Source: Erwinia rhapontici | Lineage (GTDB): Bacteria; Pseudomonadota; Gammaproteobacteria; Enterobacterales; Enterobacteriaceae | DNA length: 64,000 bases | Assembly (NCBI RefSeq): GCF_012271765.1 | Contig: NZ_VRKO01000013.1 | Span: 297,960-361,959, forward strand | Direction of reading: 5' to 3' | Part shown: in pieces, positions 26,582 through 35,707 of the stretch | Layout: each line of letters starts with the position of its first letter | How positions within the stretch are numbered: position 1 is the stretch's first letter | The notes under the pieces: generated by a model | Seen by the model: the letters and a program-made list of their open reading frames with translations, nothing else | Databases searched by the model: none | What the model was told of the DNA's origin: nothing | Position numbers and translations under genes: made by a program

Positions 26582-27532
26582 ATGGCTATTAGAAGAATTG
26601 CATACGCATATTATGATCCAGAGTGGGTGAAAATTTTGCACTCGCTGGCTACTTTAAAAAGAAATACTGTTGAACCTCTGGCTTATTTGTCGCATATGAA
26701 AGGATTCCTTTTTTGTCCTTCCTGCTATGAGCATCTTACACGAGTACCAGCAGATCCTGAAAAGGAAATGACATCAAATGAAGTTCCTGCATATTATAAA
26801 CATCTTAAAGATGATGATGCGCCACAATGTAGTTTACGGTGCGGTCCAATACAATATAAAAAATATGCTACACAAGAAGATGCAAAAAAGGCCGTTGAAG
26901 ATGAAGAGCTAATAGTTATCAGCGGCTTTCTCCAAGCCCGCCCAGAGAATAATCCAAGGGTCGATTTTGGAGGGGATGAAGCACCTATTGACTCTCATTT
27001 TGAGAGGGAGGACGGTAAAGAAGTTTCTCTTCCAATCGCTCGCCATAATGGTGAATCTTTCCGCGTCCCAAGTCAGATAACCAGCATACAATCTTTGTGT
27101 GCAAATTTTATTCACAATTATTATCGTGAAATATATCTTTTGGACGAAGAGGGAAGAGCTAAAAAATATAGGTTTTGTGACTCTCTAAAAAATATAAATG
27201 AGCTGAGGGAAGAATGCGATGAATCTCGATTTTTATTTGGCACGGTTTTTAGGGTTGAGAGATTTAAAGGGCACTCTAATGTTTGGCTGAAGATTGAGAA
27301 TAGCACGTCATATCGTGATTTTCGTATAAGAATAACAAACGATACAGCAGAGGGGCGCGGTTTTTTGAATGATAGAAATATTGGTCGCATCACAATGTTC
27401 TACAGTAAAGTTAATGAGGCTGGATTAGGTTTTATTACACCTGAGTTAGGTTGGGGTGAGGTTGCGCTACTGCCAGAAAAGTATGATGATTTTTTAAATC
27501 GTGTGTATCGCGAAGGAGATACAGATAGTTAA
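26582..27532 (+). CDS. Zinc-ribbon-like protein of unknown function
   Basis: 316 residues from the ATG at 26582 (GGAG eight bases upstream). The N-terminal part has FCPSCYEHL and QCSLRCG, a CxxC plus CxxxC pair that could bind Zn (about residues 45-90). The middle is acidic. The C-terminal third reads as a beta-rich domain (FGTVFRVERFKGHSNVWLKIENS) of a DUF type I cannot name. AT-rich like the two genes before it and in the same direction, so it is probably the third member of the module. No nuclease motif is evident. Confidence 0.7.
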   Translation: MAIRRIAYAYYDPEWVKILHSLATLKRNTVEPLAYLSHMKGFLFCPSCYEHLTRVPADPEKEMTSNEVPAYYKHLKDDDAPQCSLRCGPIQYKKYATQEDAKKAVEDEELIVISGFLQARPENNPRVDFGGDEAPIDSHFEREDGKEVSLPIARHNGESFRVPSQITSIQSLCANFIHNYYREIYLLDEEGRAKKYRFCDSLKNINELREECDESRFLFGTVFRVERFKGHSNVWLKIENSTSYRDFRIRITNDTAEGRGFLNDRNIGRITMFYSKVNEAGLGFITPELGWGEVALLPEKYDDFLNRVYREGDTDS

Positions 27533-27692
27533 AAAATATCATTATGATTACGTAATGATTAGCATGCTATTAACTGGCGTCGAATGGATACGTTGCCAGT
27601 TTATCCGTAAGTATTATTTTTTTCTGGCAATAAATTGCTTCCTCAGCAGAGACGGAAATTTAATAAGTACCACTATACGTTTTTCATCATTA
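27533..27692. other. AT-rich non-coding stretch
   Basis: 160 bp between the zinc-ribbon gene and the integrase relic. Very AT-rich, with no hairpin I would call a terminator. It marks a join between two island pieces. Confidence 0.4.
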
Positions 27693-27970
27693 TTATTTCT
27701 CGCCAAGAGAAAACTCTTCTGAAAGCGTGTCCGCAGTCTCCTGCGTGAACCCGATATAAAATAGCGTTGAAGCCGGGTTTGCCTGGCCCAACAACTTTGT
27801 GATGTGCTCCAGCGGTGCGCCGTTTTCAAGCAGGATGCGGTCTTTGCTCTTACGTGGCGTATGGCTCCCACATCCTGGAAACAAGTACGGCGTCCGCACT
27901 TCCCGTACTCAGTCAAAACCGCGTTGTGTGAAACTGGCTGGCCCTTCGATCTCAGATCGGACAAGCCAAA
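27693..27970 (-). pseudogene. C-terminal relic of a second tyrosine recombinase
   Basis: One minus-strand frame encodes LLENGAPLEHITKLLGQ, ANPASTLFYIGFTQE, the His/Tyr catalytic end of a phage-type integrase (consensus GAxLExISxLLGHxxxxxTxxYI) with the usual His changed to Gln. The preceding part is in another frame (FQDVGAIRHVRAKTAS), so there is at least one frameshift and the first 250 or more residues are gone. It is unrelated in sequence to the island's active integrase and marks an older element now embedded. Confidence 0.65.
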
Positions 27971-28090
27971 TAAGTATGATCCGAATCAAGGGCGGCCTTT
28001 GGCTCCTTCCCGGCGAACCTGCACGATGAGCGCATATGCCAAGTAGCTATATCCTCAATAACCTCAGCCGATATTTTTGGGTCGTTTTCC

Positions 28091-31000
28091 TTATCCTTCT
28101 GGCAATATTTTTCGAGAATGCTCTATCTCAAAACCATCTGGAACAGGTTTAAAGGGCTTGCCTGGCGAACGGTAACTACTTTGAAATTGTCGCAATGCAT
28201 TTACGTCAATCTCACCAATTACACAATAATCTGTAATACCGCCTTTGACTCGCAATACATCACGCTTCCAGCTATCTTTGAAGGGGCCTCGGATGCGGCT
28301 ATCGCCATACTGGCGGTCATTGCATTGGATGATGTAAGCATGGATATCCAGCGCAGCAGACTCGACCAAGGCATTGAAAGTTTCAGTATCCTGATTCCAC
28401 TCTGGCACAAACAGTGCGTCAACGTTGCCACGCAGCGCTGCGCGATAACTAATATTGGTCAGCTCACTACAAATCAACAAGGAAAAACGAAAATCACCGT
28501 GTTGAATGATGGGAGGCGTTGCCCATCTCTTTTCTGGTTCCATTTCCAGCCCTGCTAGCCGTTGTAATTCCTGCTCTTCATGCAGTGCTGGGCGTTGTTT
28601 GTCCTGACGGTAAATCATTAGTGAAGGAAAACCCAATCCATCATGAGACAAGGAAGCCCATACCTGATTGTGCACCCTTGCTTTACTGGCATGTAGATAT
28701 TCAATACCGGTGACAAGTGATATCCCGCGACCTTGTAACTTGCGGGCAATCCTAATAAACCAGTGCGCAGGGAGTGAGAGCTCCGGCAGAATTAAGTAAC
28801 GACTGTTATGTGGTTGGGCTATCACACCGTCAAGCAAGCGACATAATCTAGTGTAACGGTTGGCATCCTGATCGGCTGAACGCATAACCGCCGCAGTCCA
28901 GCTTGCCATGGACGTTTTCCAGCTAGAGACGGCAACCCCATATTTTCCAGCAGATTGGCCGTCAGGAATTTGCAGTACGCCTTGTTTATCGACACAAGGT
29001 ATTTTATTACCGAGGACAAAACCACGAACAGCGAGAACAACGGCTCGCATTTCTTGCCGAGCTGAGGCTGTATAAGCCTCATTGTTTAGGATAAATAGCT
29101 CCGGCAGGCTGAAAGGCCGTGTAGCAAATAATAGTCCATGTGGCAGGATTTTAAATTTGCACCATTTCGCTACTACCTGATTACCAAAAACGACATTATC
29201 AGGCAATAATTCTGATGCTTTTGCACAGTGGGCTACTGTTTTCGGAGCGGGTATGCCCCGTTGAGCAATCATCTCTTTTGGTAGACCGATAAAGCGGAAT
29301 GGCATGTGTGCTAAGTCGAAAGAGAATAATCTTGCCTGCTGTTCTTGGTAGCCCTTTAATGAAAAATCACGACCCAAATATTCTATGTCTAGCCCACACA
29401 GGGTGTGCCAATTTTTCAAATGGTCATTCCAGATTTGCTTACCTACTTTGGAAATACGCGGAGGAAATGCTGCAACGATAGCTTCTAGCACACTGCTAAA
29501 AAGTTGGGCCCTCCATTTGCCAATAATCTCTTCTTCAGAAGGGAGGTTATCATCAGGACATGCCTTGATCGCAAGGCGGCATTTTTCTCGTACTTCATTG
29601 CAAATATTCTCGAGCGCGAAGATTAGTCTGCGCAACTCGACAAAGTCCTCACAGGCCGTGGCCAGTCGGATCACTCGGGGTAGGTAGACTGATAAATCAA
29701 AGAATTGTGGCAGAACCACAACATGATCAATAAATGCCCGGAAAAAAGCCTGTCGATGGCCTTTCCATGTGCCCGGTTGTAGGTCACGCTCATAGGCTTC
29801 AAAGTCGCGTAGTTTGATTGCAAAACCAGCTCTACGCATAGTCAGTGCATCTGCTTTACGCAAATTGTCAGCGACTTCGCCATTACTTTGAGTTGCAGCA
29901 AGCAAATCAGTACCAACATTGTTGGATGAATGCGGTAACCGAGGCATGGCTCGCCACTCGCTGGCTCGTTCATAAATCTGATGAGCAATAGCTTCCACTA
30001 AGGTTTTTCCGGGGTCACCCGCCAGGATAAACACTTTATTCTTCGCATTTGCAAAACGAATCTGGCTGTCATGCAGATAGTTTGGTTGAAAACTGATCTG
30101 TTTGTTTTCCTCGCCCTTCACCCAGTCCAGTTTGCCGGAAGAACGGTCGAACAACCATTGCCATAGCTCTGCCATGGAACGAAAATTCGCACCATTTTCC
30201 ATGACCAGAATGATGTCATCTACATACCGTCCGTAATAGATAGGTGCGACTTGCTGCTCAATAACGCGATCCAGCTCAATCAGAGCTACGTTGGCAACAA
30301 CAGCTGAAGCAGGGAGACCTACTGGTAGCCCTTTCTTCAACGGGGTCTCAATTGCCCATGCTTTTAACGCATTAATGAATAATCGATTAAGCTTGCTTTG
30401 TTCAGCAGTGAGTTCCAACTCCAAAATATCTTTGACGAAGGTTGGATCAAGCATAAACCCGGGATTCAGTTCGTGATAGAAAGAACTAACATCAGCAGTG
30501 AGTGCCACGATTTTTTTGCTTTCACTTAGCGCGCTCCGCATGGCGTTAATGCCATTGTCACGCCAATCACGAAAAGGTCTGAGATAAGGTTGAAAAGAAC
30601 CAATTGAAAGTGCATTGATGTCTTTTCCATCTAGAGTACGGCGCAGGCGGTTACCGTAAGCACAGGTAGATAATTTGGCATCAAAAAGATGCCCGACTTT
30701 TAACATCCAAAGAGTCGAAAGAACATGAAAATCCAGGCTGCATTGAGCCATTACTCGAAACTCGGCTTTGATTTTTTTTTGTTCGTTTTTCTCAGCCATT
30801 GAGTTGCAAGCATATGCCCACTTTTCAGCAGGTGAGGAAAATATGAGACCGTTAGCTTGCGGTTCTCGCTGCTGTTCCCAGCAAGACATGTCTACAGATT
30901 TGGTGGCCAGAAACCAGTTGCCAGTGAACTCATTCTCTTCCACCCATGATTCGTCGTCACCTTGTATTTTTCCCTGCAGAACCGTCAGATTCGTATGTAG

Positions 31001-31108
31001 GGACTCTTCGTAAGCCGCAATTGCTTCCAGCGAAACATGGGATGAATAGTACAAATCGACTTTCGCTTTGCGGTAGGCAAGGCCAAGCTCTTCAAGGCTA
31101 ATAATCAT
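28091..31108 (-). CDS. RT-nitrilase fusion, defence-associated reverse transcriptase (DRT type 1 architecture)
   Basis: 1005 residues. The reverse transcriptase domain (about 120-480) has YGNRLRR (RT2 region), ADVSSFYHEL with catalytic Asp206, the RT4 block KKGLPVGLPASAVVANVAL, and YVDD at 295-298. A helical linker follows (about 480-720). The C-terminal nitrilase/amidase domain (about 725-1000) has the Glu-Lys-Cys triad: Glu776 in PELSLP, Lys837 in RQDKQRP, and Cys880 in LLICSELT. This two-domain layout defines the UG1 class, named DRT type 1 when shown to protect E. coli from phages. Both active sites look intact. No obvious partner gene, and no msr/msd-like RNA next to it. It lies beside the type I restriction operon in a defence island. 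Confidence 0.93.
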   Translation of the reverse strand: MIISLEELGLAYRKAKVDLYYSSHVSLEAIAAYEESLHTNLTVLQGKIQGDDESWVEENEFTGNWFLATKSVDMSCWEQQREPQANGLIFSSPAEKWAYACNSMAEKNEQKKIKAEFRVMAQCSLDFHVLSTLWMLKVGHLFDAKLSTCAYGNRLRRTLDGKDINALSIGSFQPYLRPFRDWRDNGINAMRSALSESKKIVALTADVSSFYHELNPGFMLDPTFVKDILELELTAEQSKLNRLFINALKAWAIETPLKKGLPVGLPASAVVANVALIELDRVIEQQVAPIYYGRYVDDIILVMENGANFRSMAELWQWLFDRSSGKLDWVKGEENKQISFQPNYLHDSQIRFANAKNKVFILAGDPGKTLVEAIAHQIYERASEWRAMPRLPHSSNNVGTDLLAATQSNGEVADNLRKADALTMRRAGFAIKLRDFEAYERDLQPGTWKGHRQAFFRAFIDHVVVLPQFFDLSVYLPRVIRLATACEDFVELRRLIFALENICNEVREKCRLAIKACPDDNLPSEEEIIGKWRAQLFSSVLEAIVAAFPPRISKVGKQIWNDHLKNWHTLCGLDIEYLGRDFSLKGYQEQQARLFSFDLAHMPFRFIGLPKEMIAQRGIPAPKTVAHCAKASELLPDNVVFGNQVVAKWCKFKILPHGLLFATRPFSLPELFILNNEAYTASARQEMRAVVLAVRGFVLGNKIPCVDKQGVLQIPDGQSAGKYGVAVSSWKTSMASWTAAVMRSADQDANRYTRLCRLLDGVIAQPHNSRYLILPELSLPAHWFIRIARKLQGRGISLVTGIEYLHASKARVHNQVWASLSHDGLGFPSLMIYRQDKQRPALHEEQELQRLAGLEMEPEKRWATPPIIQHGDFRFSLLICSELTNISYRAALRGNVDALFVPEWNQDTETFNALVESAALDIHAYIIQCNDRQYGDSRIRGPFKDSWKRDVLRVKGGITDYCVIGEIDVNALRQFQSSYRSPGKPFKPVPDGFEIEHSRKILPEG

Positions 31109-31287
31109 GCCAATTCCTCTTTAAAAAATAACTACATTCTCAGCTTCTGAATGACCGTTGGCCAGTCGGAAGCAGTCACTTTAATTAACGAGAATGCAAC
31201 TGTTCCAATAAAACGAATCATCCACTTTTAGATGCCTTCAGAAATAATGATTTCTTGTATATTTGGAAAGCGAAACTCCTTTGAAAA

Positions 31288-32388
31288 TTACAATTCGGCG
31301 TTCCAGTTTTCGAAGTATCGCTTAAGTTTTTCAATAGTGTGTCGCCATTTTGGAGTTGTAGGTTTGCAGACCGTATTTTGATTACCGAAGAATCCGACCT
31401 CGTTCACGGCCTCTTGTTCACTGCGGGTTTCCAGCCACTTAACGGGCACAAAATACTCGGACTTATCGGGGTCATTTGCATTCCGGTGATAGAGATCGCT
31501 GTACTTAAGCACATCCATCGCCAGATTTTCACCGTCGTCAGTGTTAATGGTGAAGCTGCTGGCAGGCTCAACGGCGCTTTGTACAATACCGACGCCGACG
31601 TAACCTGTTGCCGGTATTTTCACCCAGACGCGATTGCCAGGCTGAAGCTGTTTTAACGTCTGACTGTACCAGCTCCCTCCACCCGCGCTGATAAACCCGT
31701 AGCGGCGCGCCTCTTCCCAGACACGGCTGTTGGAATCGCCAAACGAGACATAAAACTCACCATTCCAGGATTCCTTCGCATTGGCACTTGTGGCAGTGGC
31801 CTGTGCGGCATTGGTTTGCGTTTCGCTCGGATCGATAAGCCAGGCGCGACTTAAGAATTGCTCGTCACCGTGCTGGAATACTTTAAAGAACAGAACGTTA
31901 ATTGAGATGCCGTTCTTACTCAGATAGTCGACGATGCGTTCGGTGGAAGGATCCAGCTCCGCTGCAACAATAATAATTTGATGTGACTTGTTGATGGAAT
32001 CGTCTTCCAGCTCGGCGTTGAAGCGTTGTCTAAATGCGTCGCCCAAATTTCCACCACCGGAGAATCTATCGTAAATCTGCGACAGACGCTCGGCACTTAA
32101 ATCATCCACCCAGGAGGCGTAATCCAGCGCCTGAGCAACCACTTCACGTGGCGTGCGGTCGCGTTTCAGTTCAATCAGGATCAGCGACGCATCTGGCGCA
32201 ATTGCCAGTAGGTCGATACGCCCTTTATCGAGCGTATTCTCCTGATGGCCGATGATCATCCACTGATCGGAGAGGATGGTAGAGTCGTTTAAAATCATCT
32301 TCTCCAGTAGTTGCTCGCTGTCGAGTTTGCTGATGGTAAGCGGCTGTGGATTCTCCCCCACTCGCCAGATAGCATGATGAACTGGCAT
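31288..32388 (-). CDS. NucS-like nuclease with EVE/PUA-like domain, restriction operon accessory
   Basis: 366 residues. The N-terminal PD-(D/E)XK core has GRIDLLAI and ILIELKRDR (Asp, Glu-x-Lys), as in the DUF91/NucS endonuclease family. From about 205 on there is a second domain with a PUA/EVE flavour (YGFISAGGGSWYSQTLKQL, LQPGNRVWVKIPATGYVGVG), a fold that binds modified bases. The gene lies 10 bp downstream of hsdS on the same strand. Such genes are often the fourth member of type I loci. A nuclease with a modified-base sensor suggests a second restriction activity, perhaps modification-dependent; that is inference. Confidence 0.75.
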   Translation of the reverse strand: MPVHHAIWRVGENPQPLTISKLDSEQLLEKMILNDSTILSDQWMIIGHQENTLDKGRIDLLAIAPDASLILIELKRDRTPREVVAQALDYASWVDDLSAERLSQIYDRFSGGGNLGDAFRQRFNAELEDDSINKSHQIIIVAAELDPSTERIVDYLSKNGISINVLFFKVFQHGDEQFLSRAWLIDPSETQTNAAQATATSANAKESWNGEFYVSFGDSNSRVWEEARRYGFISAGGGSWYSQTLKQLQPGNRVWVKIPATGYVGVGIVQSAVEPASSFTINTDDGENLAMDVLKYSDLYHRNANDPDKSEYFVPVKWLETRSEQEAVNEVGFFGNQNTVCKPTTPKWRHTIEKLKRYFENWNAEL

Positions 32389-32398
32389 CGTCTGTTCC

Positions 32399-34162
32399 TT
32401 AGTTTAATGCTGCATCTGTAAACGCATCCGCCAGGTGGAGCTGGGTTTGCTGGGCGGATTGGAGGCGGGATTTTAATTGGTCGCAAAGCAACAACAACTC
32501 TGTTGATAATTTGACAATTAAATTCTGCTCCTTCAATGGAGGTAAAGGAACTACCCAAGCCGATAAACTTTGCATACTTATATTTGCTTGATTAGCAGTT
32601 CCGGTTGACTGTTTATAGATTACATCAAGCAATGAATTAGATTTCATCAATATATTTACAAATTCAGCATTAGCCATAATTACATTGACCTTACAGATAC
32701 GCTGGTTAAGATAAAGTGTCCGACTCAAACCATCTGGGATTATTGCTGAGTATAAATAATCTCTCTTACCTTTTGTGCCTGTCATTGTTAGTACAATGTC
32801 TTTTGAAATAAGCTTATAATCCGATGTATCATTAGCAACGGAGTCCGAAATAAAAACAGGGTTTTCATCCATTCTTATTTGATCAGGCCTAATGTTTCCC
32901 ATCCTTAAAACCTGATATTTACTATCCTTTATGAAGGATGAACTTTTATATGCAAATCCGCCAATCAAAGACGCAATATTATTCAATCTTACATATTCCC
33001 AGCTATCAGGCAAACTAAATGGATGTTCTTCAAATTCCACGGGCGGCAACGGTTTTTGTTTTTTAATTTTCCCTTCTTTCACCAGTTGCGTTTTTTCCTG
33101 CTCAATACGTTTAAGCAGTTCAGATGCCGGTTCGTCGTTAGGATCCTGCGGTACCAGTTTACCCATCACAGCCAGTTGCAGAATGGTTTGCTTAAGCGCG
33201 TCGATACTCGCTTCAGTGGTAAACAGCGTGTCGAAGTGCTGGCTAATTCGCGCCCAGTTTTCGACGCGTTCTTCAGCATTTTGGCTGTCTGTCAGCGTTG
33301 TCAGCAGAGTTACTACTAGTTGCTGATGCGCATCCAGACTGGTCAGGGATTGCTGTTCCAGTTGATCGCATAGGGACATAAGATCATTAACTTTATCTAC
33401 AATACGGAGTTGTTCTTCTAATGGAGGAATAGCAACTACCCCAGAAAAAAACTGTTTATCATTAATCGCTGGGTAAGCAACTCCAGTTTGACAACTTTCA
33501 ACATAGTTAATAAATACAGGTGATCGAAGGTAGTGATAGATGAATGTTGCAGAAATGCCTTCCCATGGGTGAACTATTGCAAATGCTGTGCTGGCTATTG
33601 GCTCCGGCTGGAAATCTTCATTAATAACTGCAATATTTAGCAAATAAGGACGAACTGTAGAATATACAACCGTATTTCTACGAACAATTTTTCTCGCCCG
33701 AGAAGGTGCATCTTGAGCTTGTATTATTGTTGGCTCTGCAACAATGCCTAATTCTTTGTTAATGGATCCAACATCAATATATGTAAAATCATTTTCGGGA
33801 GTTTTTTGCCCCCAATCATGGCCAACATGATCCATTCTCACCCACTCCCACCCCACCGGCAACTCAAACGGCTTCTCATCCTCGCTAATTTCCGGCAGCG
33901 GTTTCTGCTTTTTAATCTTCCCCTGCTTAACCAGCATCGCTTCCTCGGTAGCAATACGCTTTAACAGCTCTGACGCCGATTCATCATTCGGATCCTGCGG
34001 CACCAGTTTGCCGCGCACCGCCAGTTCCAGAATCAGCTCACGCAGTTTCTTAATGCCATAAAGATCAATTTTGCCATTGCTACCGCGCCCCGCCGTGGAG
34101 CGGGTTTGCAGCGCGGAAGACCAGATATCGATATGGTCGGTGATCAGCTTCTTAACAGTCAT
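32399..34162 (-). CDS. hsdS: HsdS, type I restriction specificity subunit
   Basis: 587 residues. It has two target-recognition domains (about 105-245 and 385-530) and two near-repeats before them: GKLVPQDPNDESASELLKRI (about 50-69) and GKLVPQDPNDEPASELLKRI (about 335-354), each followed by KIKKQKPLP. Long central and C-terminal coiled-coil spacers. Length and repeats fit the type IB (EcoAI/EcoEI) branch. The two different domains recognise a split target whose sequence cannot be read from here. AT-richer TRDs than hsdM, the usual sign of TRD exchange. Overlaps hsdM by one base. Confidence 0.93.
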   Translation of the reverse strand: MTVKKLITDHIDIWSSALQTRSTAGRGSNGKIDLYGIKKLRELILELAVRGKLVPQDPNDESASELLKRIATEEAMLVKQGKIKKQKPLPEISEDEKPFELPVGWEWVRMDHVGHDWGQKTPENDFTYIDVGSINKELGIVAEPTIIQAQDAPSRARKIVRRNTVVYSTVRPYLLNIAVINEDFQPEPIASTAFAIVHPWEGISATFIYHYLRSPVFINYVESCQTGVAYPAINDKQFFSGVVAIPPLEEQLRIVDKVNDLMSLCDQLEQQSLTSLDAHQQLVVTLLTTLTDSQNAEERVENWARISQHFDTLFTTEASIDALKQTILQLAVMGKLVPQDPNDEPASELLKRIEQEKTQLVKEGKIKKQKPLPPVEFEEHPFSLPDSWEYVRLNNIASLIGGFAYKSSSFIKDSKYQVLRMGNIRPDQIRMDENPVFISDSVANDTSDYKLISKDIVLTMTGTKGKRDYLYSAIIPDGLSRTLYLNQRICKVNVIMANAEFVNILMKSNSLLDVIYKQSTGTANQANISMQSLSAWVVPLPPLKEQNLIVKLSTELLLLCDQLKSRLQSAQQTQLHLADAFTDAALN

Positions 34163-35634
34163 CAGTTCGCCCCCTTGTTACCCGCCAGAGCCGCACCAAG
34201 GATATCGCGCAGCTGTTTACGCAGCTCGCTGATTTCCGCCTGCTGCTTCTGGTACTGCGCCAGCAGCTCATCCGGATCGTGGCTGATGGTTTCCCCTTGG
34301 TACGGGTTCTTGATATCAAGGTTGAAGTTGCGGGCGATGATGTCGTCGATACTGACTTTCCACGCCTGATTATTATCTTCGCGGCTGGCAAAACCGTCGG
34401 CTTCGTTACCCCACCAGTCGATTTCCGTCTGGAACTCTTCAAACTTCATCGGTTTGGTTTTGCTGTAGTTCTTCACGCCGTCCGGGTACGGATGCTCGTA
34501 GAACCACACCTCTTTGGTCGGCTGGCCTTTGGTGAAGAACAGAATATTGGTTTTGATACCGGTGTACGGGTTAAACACGCCGTTCGGTAAACGCACGATG
34601 GTGTGCAGATTGCACTCTTCGGTGAGCAGCTTTTTAATTTTGGTTTTTACACCTTCACCAAACAGCGTACCGTCCGGCAATACCACCGCCGCGCGGCCTT
34701 TGTCTGCCAGCACTTCGATAATGAGTTGCAGGAACAGGTCGGCGGTTTCACGGGTCTGCATTTCCGCCGGGAAGTTTTTCTCGATCCCATCTTCTTCGGT
34801 GCCGCCAAAAGGTGGGTTGGTAACAATCACATCAACCTGCTCATCCCAGGAAGAGAGCGGTTTATTCAGCGTGTTGTCATGGCGGATTTGTACTGGTACT
34901 TCAATGCCGTGCAGCAGCATGTTAGTGGTGCACAGCAGATGCGGAAGCTGTTTTTTCTCCACGCCGTGGATCTGCTTTTGCAATATCTGGTGGTCAGCGG
35001 TGGTTTTAACGTAATGCTCTTTCACATGGTCGAACGAACATGCCAGGAAACCGCCTGTGCCGCAAGCCGGGTCCATTATCGACTCGCCCAGTTTCGGGTC
35101 GATGCGATTGACCATAAAGCGCGTCACTGCACGCGGGGTATAGAACTCACCTGCATTACCGGCACTTTGCAGGTCGCGCAGGATCTGTTCGTAAATATCG
35201 CCAAACAGATGACGTTCATAGCTGCTGCTGAAGTCGATTTCGTTGAGCTTGTTGATCACCTGACGCAGTAACGTGCCGTTTTTCATATAGTTGTAGGCAT
35301 CGCTAAACGCCTGTTTGACCACAAAACCACGCGGGTTCTTATCGATCGGAGCCGTGAGGTTTTTCAGTGTCGGGAACAGGTCATCATTTACGAAATCCAG
35401 TAGTGCATCACCGGTGATGCCTTCACTGTTCGCCGCCCAGGTACGCCATAAATAGCGCTGCGGGATCGGGAGCTGATAGTCATCCTGCTCCAGTTCCAGC
35501 TCTTCTTCCTGGGTATCAAAAATCTTCAGGAACAGCAGCCAAGAAAGCTGCCCGAGACGCTGTGCATCGCCGTCCACACCGGCGTCTTTACGCATAATGT
35601 CCTGCAGAGATTTAATGACTGAACTAATCGACAT
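34162..35634 (-). CDS. hsdM: HsdM, type I N6-adenine methyltransferase subunit
   Basis: 490 residues, typical of type IB. N-terminal HsdM helical domain (about 1-130), AdoMet motif I DPACGTGGFLAC, catalytic motif IV NPPFGG, and the closing coiled coil (ELLAQYQKQQAEISELRKQL). Methylates adenines on both strands of the target and is needed for DNA binding by the full complex. Lies between hsdR and hsdS. Confidence 0.95.
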   Translation of the reverse strand: MSISSVIKSLQDIMRKDAGVDGDAQRLGQLSWLLFLKIFDTQEEELELEQDDYQLPIPQRYLWRTWAANSEGITGDALLDFVNDDLFPTLKNLTAPIDKNPRGFVVKQAFSDAYNYMKNGTLLRQVINKLNEIDFSSSYERHLFGDIYEQILRDLQSAGNAGEFYTPRAVTRFMVNRIDPKLGESIMDPACGTGGFLACSFDHVKEHYVKTTADHQILQKQIHGVEKKQLPHLLCTTNMLLHGIEVPVQIRHDNTLNKPLSSWDEQVDVIVTNPPFGGTEEDGIEKNFPAEMQTRETADLFLQLIIEVLADKGRAAVVLPDGTLFGEGVKTKIKKLLTEECNLHTIVRLPNGVFNPYTGIKTNILFFTKGQPTKEVWFYEHPYPDGVKNYSKTKPMKFEEFQTEIDWWGNEADGFASREDNNQAWKVSIDDIIARNFNLDIKNPYQGETISHDPDELLAQYQKQQAEISELRKQLRDILGAALAGNKGAN

Positions 35635-35707
35635 GTTTTCTTACCACTCTTAAAAAAGGATGCCACCGGGGCCGTAAGCGCCTGGTGGCAGAATAGGGGG
35701 TGGGTTA

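Noticed and set aside
28118-28558. Plus-strand ORFs inside the RT-nitrilase gene
   Set aside because: They are antisense shadows of the nitrilase part.
31109-31287. Retron-like msr/msd RNA next to the RT gene
   Set aside because: No paired inverted repeats of the retron type are visible in the gap, and the RT type is not a retron RT.
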